Below are positions 26,501-41,500 of a stretch of 64,000 nt of DNA, one piece after another. The stretch spans positions 1,362,281-1,426,280 of the forward strand of contig SSBO01000013.1 of assembly GCA_005281725.1 (NCBI GenBank), written 5' to 3'. This DNA is from Wuchereria bancrofti (Eukaryota > Nematoda > Chromadorea > Rhabditida > Onchocercidae). Below the pieces are notes generated by a model that saw only the letters and a list, made by a program, of their open reading frames with translations, was not told the origin of the DNA and ran no database searches. The position numbers and the translations under genes are program-made. The number at the start of each line of letters is the position of its first letter. Position 1 is the stretch's first letter.

Positions 26501-29500
26501 TTCAAATTTCAAACTGAACTAAGCACAGAATAAATGGGCAGGTAGGATCAGCCATTAAATAAATGGTAGAATGTAAAGTTGATTTTTTTTGAATTTAATT
26601 TTTAAAAATTTTTTTGTCATTTATTTTCTATGTCTGATTTTTTTTGCAACACTTATTGCAATTTCTTCAATCCAACCATAATGGTATTTGCGGTTTTTAA
26701 AAAATGCGCAAAATTTTGCAATGTAAGGAAAAAAATACCGTATGAATATTTTAATTATCATAAATAGTGACCATTCCATTATTTTCAATCCAATCATAAA
26801 AACTGGTTAACAGAAATTTAAACCTTCAAAATTACTTTTCAAGAACTCTTAAAGGATACCTTAAAATTACTCATAGTTAATCGAATTTGTTAAGGCCAAC
26901 TAATAAATTTAATTTTACAAGTTCCTGATCAGTTAGTTAAAATTTCCACATTGATTAACAATTGACAAATGTTTAGAGGACCAATAATATAGTTCCGTTA
27001 TTCTTACATTCAATCTGTTATTTTGTAATTGAAAAGTAAATAAATAAAAATCGACAACATCACATCACAATAATTATTATTTCCACTTTATCAATTATTA
27101 TAAAATGAAGTATTTCTATTACTCCATTTTTTCATAATTTACTTATTACTATCAATATAATAACTATTTGATTATTCAGAAGTAACGTAATAACGTGGTT
27201 GTTTTTTATGACGTGAGAATCTTATGAACTATTCTGTAATTAAACATAAAAAGTATTTATTAGTCTGCCATGATTTGATTTCTTTTTAAATTTCTTCATT
27301 TGTGACTTCATTTTGTCTCTTTCATATATGTTTGTGTAATTTAATAGTTATCAATTTCTTATCAGTTTTTTTTTTTTGTTTTGGTAGCTTATCAATTGGT
27401 AGATTATTAGGGGAAATACAAAGTGTTAATAAATAATTTATTGAAAATATACCTCGAAAATGGTAAGTACACCACTGGCAAGTGCTGCATATAAAAATTC
27501 ATCTTTGTATAATAATTTAAGCGCAATATCGGATATTTTTAATTCCCATAACATTTCGCTGTAAAATTAATTATAATAATTTCCAATATTATTAATATTC
27601 TGCTAATTAAAATATTTTTGATTGAAAAGTATAAAATGGATAAAATGTAATTTATGACGACTAAAACTAATTCAATCAATATATAATTAAGTTGTAAAAA
27701 TTAATTAAATTACAATTTCAATAACATTTGTTAATTAAACTATCCAAAAGTATACCTTTTCGTATCTTTAATTTGTAATGCAACAATATAACCAGATAAT
27801 AGTGAAACATACGCAATTCCCCCTTCTCTTAATGCCATTGAAAAAATTTTGCAATCAAACTAAAAATTTATTTTAAATTATAATTTGAAGACGAAGAAAT
27901 TGATTGAATGTCAATCAATTAGGAAATAACTTTTCTTTAATTATATGATTTAAAAAAAGAGACTAATTAAATGTTAATTAGGAATAACTTTAATTTAGAT
28001 AGCAAATTATGGCAAATGTGTTTTTGTATTACAAAATTCCATAAATATTATATGTTGAAGTGTTCGAAAAAAAGTGGAAAGTTCGTAAAAAGTTGAATTT
28101 ATGACAAATATGATTCATTTATTTTTTTAACAACAAGTTACTTTAATCAGTTTTAATCTGTTTAAGATTTCAAATGTTACCTAGAAAAAATTTTGGTAAA
28201 ATATTTTTAGAATTTATCTTAATTTTAGAAAAAAGAAAAAGAGAAAAGAAACAGTATAAGTTTAAAATATGCATCTAATTGCAATAAATTTATTATTGAA
28301 ATCATTATTAATTTCAAAAAAAAGGTGAAAATTAAAAAACAACTTACTTCAGTATCAAGTTTGTCCATAGTTGAAATTTTATTAGTAAGATTAAAACGAA
28401 TAATAATACCTTTTGTTTGATGACCTGCACAAATGAAACCTGTACCTTCACGGTCTTTACTAAATGTTACAACTTCAATTGTTGGAAATCGTGATCTTTC
28501 CTGCTAACAAAATACAATTTATCTCTTTTTTCATTTTATTTATTTAATTTATTTATCTAATAACTCACAAATATTAGCTTAGTCGATTAATTGGTTAATT
28601 AATTTCTTTGTTTATATATTTAATAATTATATAGTTTATATCGTTAATAGTTCACAAACTGTTCATTAATGCTTACTTGTTATTTTTATAAATTTGAATT
28701 TCTTCATTTTCTTTTATTTTTTTTCTATCAAAATTTTGAAACATTTATAGAATTTTAAGATTTCCCTTCGTAAAATTTAACTTTTCACTTTTTTCTAAAC
28801 CTTTTTCACTTTTTCTGTTGAATTTTTTATTTTATAATGATTCATTTACATGCATTGTTGCTAATATTGGCTAATATAACTTATCATTTTAGTATAAAAC
28901 TTACAGTGTTGAAGGATAAAATTCTTATATATGATATACTTTTATAATTTTTAATTTAATTTTCTTTTTGGCAGAATTATTCAAAAAAAAAAAATTTACC
29001 AATGATAAAGATGTAAATACTTTTCGTAATTGTTTTTTACGATTTAATCGTTCACGTAGTAAATTTAAATACCATTTTTGTTTATGCTCAATTTCAGAAC
29101 GTGATGGAAATGGTTGCATCGTGTCGAATGCTAACTGAAATTTTTTTATTAATTTTTATTTTCAATATATTTTTTTATTTTCAAAATTTATGAAAATATT
29201 TTAATATTGAATCTTTTATTCCTTTCTTTATTTCCCTTTNTTTATGCTCAATTTCAGAACGTGATGGAAATGGTTGCATCGTGTCGAATGCTAACTGAAA
29301 TTTTTTTATTAATTTTTATTTTCAATATATTTTTTTATTTTCAAAATTTATGAAAATATTTTAATATTGAATCTTTTATTCCTTTCTTTATTTCCCTTTT
29401 TCATATTTACTACTTGACCGATAAATTATTATCACTTATATAATTTATACTTTTCATTTTTTTTCCTCTCTTCTTTAAATCAATTTCTTTTTTTTGCTCA

Positions 29501-32500
29501 ATGTTTAAAATTTTAAAAAGAAAATAAGATGAAAGAAAAGGAACAAACAAATTGAAACGTTTGCTTTAATTTAAATCAAAAATGCTAAATACATTTCACA
29601 TGTTTCAGATATCATTTTAATGCATTTTATATTAGTGAAAAAAATTAAGCATTTGACATCTTATCACATTTATCATTGTATAACATTTATTTTTATCAAA
29701 TAGCATGCTTTTTTAATGAATTTTTTTTATAAATTATATTATAATTTTTGTAGTATGTTACTAACATTAAATAATCCTTCGTAATCGTATGTTAAACGAA
29801 CGGATGCTTTTAGAATTTTGATAACTGATATGGTATCATTTCGTTGAAGTACTTCCTTTTCATGAATGGATAAAATTGCAAGAGCAAATCGAAAAAGCAC
29901 TTTTGTACCATCCAAAAGGAAACAATCCCAAATTCGAATCATTGTCTACAAAAAAGAAACAAAGAAAAATTATCATTATTTATTGTTATTACTTATTATT
30001 ATTACTAAATAGTCGATGAAAATTGTTACACTATTATCATGATTACTATTATTATTATTATCATTGTTATTATTATTTCACTCTTTTCATTAAAAAAAAA
30101 GAAAAATTCATTAAAAAATTTGCAAATTTTTATTTGTATTTGCAAAAAACGTTGCAGGTAGTTTCATAAATAGTGGAATAGTATTAATAGGCATTGCCAG
30201 ATTGCGCGCAAATGCGCCGTGCTGCTAATTTCCAAATGCACATAATTAGCAACATAGTGCATTTACGGGCTTATGGCTATTTCATAAATATTCTTCCATT
30301 TGGGGAAATTTTTTTTTTTTATTAATTTATTAAAAATAGCAAATAAAACTAATACCAATGTACTTTTCCTTTTCTTTTTTCTTCTATTTACTTAGATTGG
30401 ATTTTAAAAAATGTTAAGGAAATAAATTCAATTATTACTGCCTAAATGTTACTTAAATTAGACCATTTGAAGAGAAAAATATGATCAAAATTAGATTACA
30501 TAGGAATGCAAAAAAAAATTATTAAAAATAAGTTCAAAAAATTAATCACACAATTTGAAAATGGTAAAAATTAAAAAAAAATTGGCAAAAATTGTTAAGT
30601 CAAAAATTTATTGATATATTTATATATTTTTTCAGAAATAAAATTTATCATTCCAGTATTAATTTTATGAGTGAAAACATTTGACATCAGACATCATTTC
30701 GCTGTCAAAGAAGGCAACAATGATTGAATGAAATGTTTGGATGAAAGATGTAGGAAATATTTTGGTTGATTAATTTTGATATGCAAATGAACAATTTGAT
30801 AAATCGAAAATTTTCCCTGTCTCTTCACTTTTCTCTCTCTCCTCTCCCTCTTTCCGTATAGTTATATGAAATGTTTCACATGTTTTTGTTGACTGCAACA
30901 AATTCCAGGATAGAATTGGAATGAAGTAGATAGATTGTTGATGAGGATCATTAATTAGCATATGAATTAATTTATAACTTTTATTGAAAAGTATGCCAAA
31001 TCTTTGTGTTAAATTTTTATCTTTATTTCAGAATGTTACAAATTTTCATTTAATTTTAAATGAAAACTCAATTTTCATGTCGTATATTTAAAAAAAATTT
31101 TTTTTGCAAAAAAATTAATTAAAAAATTGCATTAATTTATTTTATGATATTCTGAAAAAAATTTTTTCCAATCAAATTTTACAGTAAACAAAAAAAAAGT
31201 GAAAAGAAAAAAAGGAGAACGAAAAGAAAAGAAATGAAAATTTTTATATTTATTTTACAAACGAAAAAAAAATGCCATCTTTATATTTATTTTATATAAA
31301 TTTTATTTTAAAAATATTATTTAAAAATTATTCATTTCTTGAATTTTTATTTATTTTTTTAGAAGCAATAAAATACCTGAAAAGGTACAGCGTCATAAAA
31401 TAGCGCCAAAAACCAATTTAATGTTACCGTAGCTAAATCAATGCCATATTGTTCCAAATGCTCAGCTAATCGTGGTAATCTTTTTGCAACCAATTCCTTT
31501 AGTACCTCCTATGTAATATCCAATTTTTTTCTTTGCAATTAAATTAATTAAAAATGCATTAATTTATTTTGTAATATTTTACAAATGGAAAAAATTTCTT
31601 CCAAACAAATTTCATAGCAAACAAAAAAAAAAAAAATAATAAAAAAGAAAAGTAAATGAAAATATCTGCGTTTATTTTATAAACGAAGAAATATGCTTTT
31701 TTTTATGTTTCTGTACAAATTTTATTATCTAAAAAAAGAAATTAAATTTTTAATTCCTTTCAACTTCATTCAATTTGAATTAGTAAATTTTTTTATACTG
31801 CAAATGAATAGCACTATTTATTTGACTTACATTTAACAATTTCAATTTCATTTTCAAATCTATTCCAATATTATCATATCAATTATCACAAACATACTGA
31901 TTACCTGATCAGCTTGTGCACCGGTTAATGCATAATCAAAATATGATTTATCAAAATATTTTTCCGTAACAGCAACTAAAAACCAAAATGTATCTTCGAC
32001 ACCAAGAAAAAGCATTGCTGTTCCGGCAATAAAATTCATTCCCTGACAATAACCAATTATCGGATTATGTAAACAGAATGCACGCAATACTTGCTCTAAT
32101 TGTTGGATCTGAAAAGTTAAAATTTATTAAGATTAATAATTATCTAATAAAATCATAGTAAAAAAAATTTGATTCAGAATTTTAGTTTCCGAAAGTTGAA
32201 ATTTGCTAAAATTAATAATTGCTCAATAAAATCTTCAAAAAACTTTGGTTTGAAATTTTAGTCCTTTTTGTTTTACCAAAATTAGTAATTGTTTATTAAA
32301 ACCACAGTAAAAAAATTTTTGTTTCAAAACTTCAAATTTTCTGAATGTTAAAATCTGCTAAAATTATTAATTTTTAATAAAATCATAGCAAAACAAAAAT
32401 TTTTCTGATTTCAAATTTTATTTTTTTACAAAGTATCTAAAATAAATTTATGTCAATTTTTTATTAAAGAAAAGAGAAATAAACGGTAATATTATTAAAT

Positions 32501-35500
32501 TTTAATCAAACATTATATTTATACTTTAACATATGTAGTGTGAGAAAATGTAATAAAATAAAATCTACCTTTCATCTANTTTACAAAGTATCTAAAATAA
32601 ATTTATGTCAATTTTTTATTAAAGAAAAGAGAAATAAACGGTAATATTATTAAATTTTAATCAAACATTATATTTATACTTTAACATATGTAGTGTGAGA
32701 AAATGTAATAAAATAAAATCTACCTTTCATCTATTTATCACACTGGTAAAAATTGGCACAAATCTTTAAAAAGTATTTAGTAAAAAAAAAAGAAACAGAT
32801 TGAATTTTTTCTTTTGTTCATTAAAGGAAAAAACTTTGAGTTAATTTTTTTTTTAAATATAAGAAAAGCTAACCCCTTTACATGTTGGTGACATGAAATG
32901 TATATTACCAGGTAATGTGCGCAATAAATCAAGCGTTATTTGTTTTTGATGGTTATCTCTGTACTAAAAAAAAAATTAATTAAACAAAAATAAAAGAAGA
33001 AAAGTAACAAATAAAAACAAACAAAAAATGTATACAATTTTCAATAAAAGAACAAATTTGGCATTAAATATTTACTTGAATTTATTAAATATTTATTTGC
33101 AAATTTATTTATTTTAATTTCAAACTAAACCATCATTAATATTCAATGTATAAAAATTCAGAAAAAAGTAATATTTCAAAAAATTAAATAAAATTCAAAA
33201 AACAAGAATTAAAAGAAAAAAATACCTCTGTTTCATCAAGTGATCCACGTGTATTACATAAATCACGAAAGTAATACTTGCCAAATTTTTTTTTAATATC
33301 AGCAATTTGTTGATGAATGAGCAATTTCCAAATGGTTGGTCTTAAATCACCTGGCACACCAGTTCGAATAAGCATGCGTATTTCACTCTGTATGATTATT
33401 TTAAATTGGAAAATTTTCGAAATTAAGGTTTTAAATTTTAACATTTTAATAAATTATTTGCTTTTTTTTGCAAATGTATGTTTAGTATGTTAAACAATAT
33501 TTTTTTTGTATTAATTAATACTCTATCAATAATTTATTTTCTTTCTATACAAAATTTACATATTTTTTTCTTTCTTATTACTATCATTTTTTAAAACTGA
33601 TTACTCTACGCAAATATTTAATGACTATTCAGTTTTATCAAAATATAGTTGTTAAATAAATGATACTTATCAACTTTTTGGCATTATCATTAAGTAAACA
33701 TTATAAGTTACTATAGATTCGCATATTATTATTAGATTATTGTTCTATGCATTTTTAATATTATCATAAAGTTTAAATATTTTTTTTCTGCAAAACTGTC
33801 CAACATAATTGCTAAATAAATAAACTTTTTTTCACCGAAATTATTCAAGATAATCACTAAATAATTGATAAATTTATCAATTTCTGCAACTTTATCATCA
33901 AGTAATTATCGTACTTGACATACACTTTCTTGTATTATTATCAAATAATTATTCCGTACACTTTTTTTGACTTTATCATAGGTTATAAAATTTTCGAAAT
34001 TGCTAATTAACATGATTAATTAATTATTAGTTAACTGTTCAGTATAATTCTAAATAACTCAAATTTATCAATAAACAGTCATTGTGCTATCAAATATTTA
34101 TTCAGAACTTTTTTTGATACTATCCTTTTTCATCAATTTTTTTAATACAATTATCACAAAATAATTCTTTGCTATTACTATCATAACTTACTTTGTAATC
34201 TATTATAACTTACCTTATTACCAATTAGTTAATTTTACCTTATTGCAAAGTTGATAATCACAGTTGTACAAATATCGTTTCCATGCAATACGATGTTGTA
34301 AGTGCGCAGATGTACATTCCAAATAAAGCGCATATAATTGTGTACAAATATAATGCAATGCTAATTCTTCATCAGCGAATGATCGTTGAAATCCAAAGAT
34401 ATCCAAATAATTGCCAAATAATGTTAAACTTTAAAAAATAAAATTAAAACAAATAGAAAGAAACAAAGATAAAATGTTTGAAAGCGATATAATTATATAA
34501 CTAGCAATAAAAAAAAAGAAATTAAGTTTAATTTTTTGCTCCCTTTTTTTCATTTCATTATTTATTTCTCTGTAGTCTTTATAATATTCAGTAAAATTTG
34601 AAAAAAAATTTCATTGAATAAATTTAAAAAAAAATTGATAAACAAAAAAAGGATTTTTTTTCTGCAGTTTCAAAATATTTCAAAAAATAATTTTTTTTTG
34701 TTGAAATTGAATAATTGAAAATAAAACTGAATAATGAATTAAAAAATTTTACTCTAAAAAATGTAACAAATGAAAATGAATAAAATAACTGAACTAAAAA
34801 AAATTACAAATACCTTTCAAAAGTTGGTAATGTTGGATCAATTGCTCGTGCCTCATTCAATAAATCTATCACACGTTTTTTATGCTAGTTAGAAAAAAAA
34901 ACGAAGAAAAAGGAAAATTAAATTATCATTATAATATTAAAATTAAAAAAAAATTAATTAATAAAGACAAACATTTTTAATTTACTTGGTATTTATACAA
35001 AAAGTTTTATTTATTACGAAGAACTTTTTTTTCATATTTACTTATTTTGTTATTCTTTGAACAAAAATAAAATTATAAAATTAAAAAATTAAAATATATT
35101 GACAAAAAGAGGTTATTTTCCATTCAAAGAATTTTTTAAGATACGAAATAAATATTGGCAAGCATTTCTACTAACATTTTAACTTTGTATTAAAAATTCG
35201 TTGTTAACAATTTGATAAAAATGAATTAAAACTTACAATACGACTACCAAGCAATTTAACTTGAAGCGCATCAATAGATTGCTGCTCATCAAGCGAAATT
35301 TTAATACAACTTTGTAGCAAAAATACATACTCTCGTTTAAAATTATTCAAATCTTCCATTAGCATTTCATTTAATCTGACAAAAAAATAATTAAATTGGA
35401 ATTAAATTTAGTTCGTCAAATTCTTGACAAATTTTTTCCAATAATCTTAATGGAATAGTTATAAAATTAAATTTTGTATATTACTAAATTCAGTGTTACA

Positions 35501-38500
35501 ATAAAATAAAAAAGCTTTTAGTATGNAATAATTATTCCGTACACTTTTTTTGACTTTATCATAGGTTATAAAATTTTCGAAATTGCTAATTAACATGATT
35601 AATTAATTATTAGTTAACTGTTCAGTATAATTCTAAATAACTCAAATTTATCAATAAACAGTCATTGTGCTATCAAATATTTATTCAGAACTTTTTTTGA
35701 TACTATCCTTTTTCATCAATTTTTTTAATACAATTATCACAAAATAATTCTTTGCTATTACTATCATAACTTACTTTGTAATCTATTATAACTTACCTTA
35801 TTACCAATTAGTTAATTTTACCTTATTGCAAAGTTGATAATCACAGTTGTACAAATATCGTTTCCATGCAATACGATGTTGTAAGTGCGCAGATGTACAT
35901 TCCAAATAAAGCGCATATAATTGTGTACAAATATAATGCAATGCTAATTCTTCATCAGCGAATGATCGTTGAAATCCAAAGATATCCAAATAATTGCCAA
36001 ATAATGTTAAACTTTAAAAAATAAAATTAAAACAAATAGAAAGAAACAAAGATAAAATGTTTGAAAGCGATATAATTATATAACTAGCAATAAAAAAAAA
36101 GAAATTAAGTTTAATTTTTTGCTCCCTTTTTTTCATTTCATTATTTATTTCTCTGTAGTCTTTATAATATTCAGTAAAATTTGAAAAAAAATTTCATTGA
36201 ATAAATTTAAAAAAAAATTGATAAACAAAAAAAGGATTTTTTTTCTGCAGTTTCAAAATATTTCAAAAAATAATTTTTTTTTGTTGAAATTGAATAATTG
36301 AAAATAAAACTGAATAATGAATTAAAAAATTTTACTCTAAAAAATGTAACAAATGAAAATGAATAAAATAACTGAACTAAAAAAAATTACAAATACCTTT
36401 CAAAAGTTGGTAATGTTGGATCAATTGCTCGTGCCTCATTCAATAAATCTATCACACGTTTTTTATGCTAGTTAGAAAAAAAAACGAAGAAAAAGGAAAA
36501 TTAAATTATCATTATAATATTAAAATTAAAAAAAAATTAATTAATAAAGACAAACATTTTTAATTTACTTGGTATTTATACAAAAAGTTTTATTTATTAC
36601 GAAGAACTTTTTTTTCATATTTACTTATTTTGTTATTCTTTGAACAAAAATAAAATTATAAAATTAAAAAATTAAAATATATTGACAAAAAGAGGTTATT
36701 TTCCATTCAAAGAATTTTTTAAGATACGAAATAAATATTGGCAAGCATTTCTACTAACATTTTAACTTTGTATTAAAAATTCGTTGTTAACAATTTGATA
36801 AAAATGAATTAAAACTTACAATACGACTACCAAGCAATTTAACTTGAAGCGCATCAATAGATTGCTGCTCATCAAGCGAAATTTTAATACAACTTTGTAG
36901 CAAAAATACATACTCTCGTTTAAAATTATTCAAATCTTCCATTAGCATTTCATTTAATCTGACAAAAAAATAATTAAATTGGAATTAAATTTAGTTCGTC
37001 AAATTCTTGACAAATTTTTTCCAATAATCTTAATGGAATAGTTATAAAATTAAATTTTGTATATTACTAAATTCAGTGTTACAATAAAATAAAAAAGCTT
37101 TTAGTATGATTACTTCAGCGAAATAATCTTATCAGTAATTAAGGTGTAATGTATAACCTATATAACGGTTCTTTCAAAATTAAATTACCAATTGTTATTA
37201 ATTTCAAAATAAAACATTCAATTATTGCTGGGAATAAAGTTTAATTGAAGTTTTTTGAGAAATTTATTGATTTATGCAGAAAAAAATATCAAATTAGTAA
37301 AAACATTCAGTTTAATCAAATATAATCATTTTGATAAAAAAAAAACTAACAATGCATTAAATATGGTAGAAACAAAAAAAGACAAAATCAATAAAATAAA
37401 TGAATAAAAAAGCATATAATTCATGCTAAATACTTCTTACCAAATAAAGTTATCAGTTATTTCAGAAATTAAAATTATGATTAATATCAAAATGAGATAT
37501 GCAATTGCTAATACATACTGCTTAAATTTAAATGTTTGCTTCTGTTGTGCAGCACATCGTTTCAACAATCGGATCACTTCACTGTTCAAAAATTTATTTC
37601 GATTTGCCAACGAAAATGTTTGTTCGGTGGTTAAATTTGTTGTTGTAACATTTCGAAAAAAAAAAATTCCATTTAATGTTTTAACAAAAACAATCTTTTT
37701 TTGCTGTCTTTTTTGGCTTTGTTTATTTGCTTGTCTGTTTAACAAAAAAACAGAACAAAATAAAAAGAAAAACAAAGTAAAACGAAATAAAAAATTTTTT
37801 CTTTTCAAATTTCTACTTTTCTTTTTTTGTGTTTTTTTATTATTATTATTTAAAAAAAGTATAAGAATGAATACGATAAGGAAAGATGATAGAAAAGATG
37901 AAAATTGGAATTAAAATTTGAAGAAAAAACATTACATTGGTGAAAAGAAAAATTTTCATTTTTAAATAATTAAATTCAACTACTTTTTCCTGTTTTAAAG
38001 TTTCATTTAAAATAAAAAAATTGACAATTTTTTTTATTTTTTGCATATTTTAATAGATAAAATATCCAATTGCTATCAACTTTTTTCAACTGTGTTTTTT
38101 TTGACTTTATTGAAGTTTGAAATGAAATAAATAAAGACTTTCGAAAAAATGAAAGAGTGCAAAAAAAGAGAGAAAAAAGTGAGGAAAAATGTAATTAAAG
38201 ATAATGAAACTTTTAATAAGTAGTGGACAGAACCTCTGTATAAGAATTGTTAGCTGAGTAGATGTCAACTAAATAAATATCAACTAACATGATATCTTTG
38301 AATTGTGCAAGTTCAATGAATAGCATTTTCCTTCCTTCGTTAAGTTCTTCAATTTTTGCTTTCTGCCTATTTATGATTGCTCGTAGCCAATTTAATTCAT
38401 TTTGTTGATAGCTAAAATTACTTTAGTAATTATTAAAATACAAATAGCAATGCAAATGAAATTAGATAAGTAATATGGAAATATGTAATAAATTGGTGCT

Positions 38501-41500
38501 AAAGTATAAATAATAATTGAGTAGAAATATAAATAATTAGTGGATGTGTGAAATTAAATAAATAGTAAGTAAATGTGTTAAGTTAAATAAATAATAAGTG
38601 AATCTGCAATAAGTTATATTAAAATATAAATAATGCAGAAATAGGAATGTAAATAATAAGTTAAATTAAATTTAATAACTAATAAGTAAATATGGAATAA
38701 GTACAAAAACTGATAATTTTTGGAAAATGATCTGTTTTGTACTGAAATACAAAGAACATATAAATATGAAATACAGAAATTACCATCATTAATAGTTGTA
38801 ATTATTTTTCAAAAAAACAAAATTCTAGCTGTTTATTTGTATAGTAAATAAATAAATTGACTAATTAATCAATTAAATAAATAAATTTTTAAATAAGAAT
38901 ATGTGTAAAAAAAGGGATAAAAATTATTAATCTTATTTTGCTTAGAATTTTCTAATATTTCCTTTTTTTTTTAAATTTATTTTTAGGATTATTATTAAAT
39001 TCAAAATAATTATTGACAAATTCTTACTATTCATTATCATATGATAATATTTCATTATCACCATCGTATGTTGTAATTTCAGAAGCTCTCATACTTTCGC
39101 CATTTGTACTGCTACTATAAAAGAATATTTCATTTATTTGAAACCTCAAATTAAAAAAAAGTTAAAAATTTAAAATTTGCGCATTTTCTTATTATATATT
39201 TTGTAAATTTTTGATAAAAATAATTTTTTAAATTATTAAAATTATTTCAAAATGACACTGCATTTCATTTCAATTTTCAGGTTCAATTTTCAATTTCAAT
39301 TTTCATTAAAAAATCTTTCTCGTTCATTTCAAATTTTTTATTGACAAAAAAAAAAAATAAAATCCTTTTTTCTCTTAAAAGCACCTGCTATTAACAGAAA
39401 TATTTTCAATTTCACAGTTACACTTGTCAAATGGTTGTCCATTAATCCATTCAATGATCCATTTGTCACCTCTTCCATCGTAGCCAAACAATTTTTCCGG
39501 CAAATTATTTGGTTAGTAAGAAAAATTTATTAGAAAGAAAAAAAAATTTTTTTTTGTTTTGTTTATTTGTCAAAATTAGTTTTCTATTTTCATTTCATTC
39601 ACATATAATTAGCATGCCATGTGCAACAAAGACTTAAAAGTATATCACATATTTACATTAAGCAATGCTTTGGATTTTTTTTTTGTTTATATTAACAAAA
39701 TTCCTTATTTGAAAATCACATTACTATAATGTAATGATAAATACAATGATAAGTATGGTAATATAATGGTCATTGCAATGATTAGTGATAAATGTGATGA
39801 TAAATATAGTGACATAATGATAAATATGGTCATAAGTACAGTGATGTGATGATAACTATAATAAAATAAACACGGTGATGTAATGATGAATATTAGTATT
39901 AGAATGATAAATATAATAATATAATGATAAATATGACAAGTATGATATAATGATAAGTATGATGATATGATGGTAAATATAATAACTATAACGATATAAT
40001 GGTCGATGTAATGATAACTGTAGTGATATAATGATAAATATAATGGTAGGTACAATGATAAGTGCACTATTTCATTATAAAGTTTTTTCTTCATAAATTT
40101 ATTTCTGAAATTTGCAAATGCTTAAAATTGTTTAAAAAAATTGCAATTTATTTAGTTAATCTATATTATTCATCTGTTTTTTATATGAAATTATAGAAAT
40201 TAAAATGTTTTCAGCAATTAAATGAATTCATTTTCATTCAATTAATTAATGAATTTAGTAATTAGCAATTAATAGGCTAGAATTTTAATAATACCATAGA
40301 ATTTTGATTGCACACTTGTTTACAACATTGTTTATCATTGTATGATAATGATGAGTGTGTGGAATATTTTTGAAGAATACCTATAATAATTTGTTTACAA
40401 AATGTTATAAGAACTTAAAATTACATTCATCTTTCGGAATTTAATAGATAAAAAGAATAAATACTCTCTTTTTCTTCTTGCTAATTATTTCTTAAGTAAT
40501 TAATATTTATTCATAAATTAGTAACGATTATTTTAAGGCTCATCACAATTTTAATATCACATGCTTACCATATATTAATTATTAATTATTGCTAACAAAA
40601 AAAGTAAAAAAAAATTTTCAGTAAATTTTAATTCTTTAATCTATAATTGCTTAAAATTTTAATAATTTAATTTGTTCATGTTAATAATAATTATTTAATA
40701 AAGTTTGATTTTAAATTTTTAAGCAAAACAAACTTGATTTATTTACTCCAAACGATGGTAATATTGATGGTTCTGAACGGGTGCTACTGATGCATTCATC
40801 TTTTAAATCTGTAATTTCTCAAATTTTAACAATTTAATTTTTCTAGCAACTTTCCAAATAATTTCTTTTTTTTATGTTGACAAATTTTATATGATACTAA
40901 TGTTATAATTTCACAATATGAGCAGCAACGTAACTAATTAATTCCAGGCTTCTGTCTGACATCATTTTACTTTTCATTGTAGCTAATTCAGTTACTTGTT
41001 TTGTTCCACTTTCTTTGGCGCAATTATTTTCATCGTAATCACTTTCGCTCTAAAATTAAAAAACAAAATTGTTTTAAGAAAAAATTTAATCGTTAGCAAA
41101 TAAGCTAAGATAATCCTTCCACACTTAATATTTTTCAATTTCTTTTTGCTTTTTTTAAAAATGCTTTCTTCTTTTCTATCCGGCTTTTCCTTATCCTTTT
41201 TCCTCAAAAAATTTATGTTTTGCGGGATTATTAACCGGAATGTTGTTAGCATACTAAATGATTAACCGGATTATTGTTAGCATGCTAAATATTAACATGC
41301 TGAATAATTAATACCGCTAACATAGTAAATGGTTAATACCGGAATATTACTGGTGCTAAATGATTAATACCGGAATATTGTTAGCAATTCAATTCAAAGC
41401 TTTTTTTATCGCAATTGTTAATTTCTTTCTCCTTTTTTTGTTAAAAATTCCTATCAGAATATGATTTTATCCTAATAATTGTGAAAAAAAAAATTTTTTT

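Noticed and set aside
33944..37108. Duplication of coiled-coil/pre-TBC exons within the gene
   Set aside because: Identical 1582-bp copies around an N; homologues have one copy of this block.
37423..37914. 163-codon plus-strand open frame
   Set aside because: It runs antisense to TBC exon 9 and through A/T homopolymers; composition is low-complexity Phe/Lys.
39705..40094. 129-codon minus-strand open frame rich in Tyr, Ser, Leu and His
   Set aside because: It is generated by a degenerate AATGATAAATATG tandem repeat and lacks splice context.
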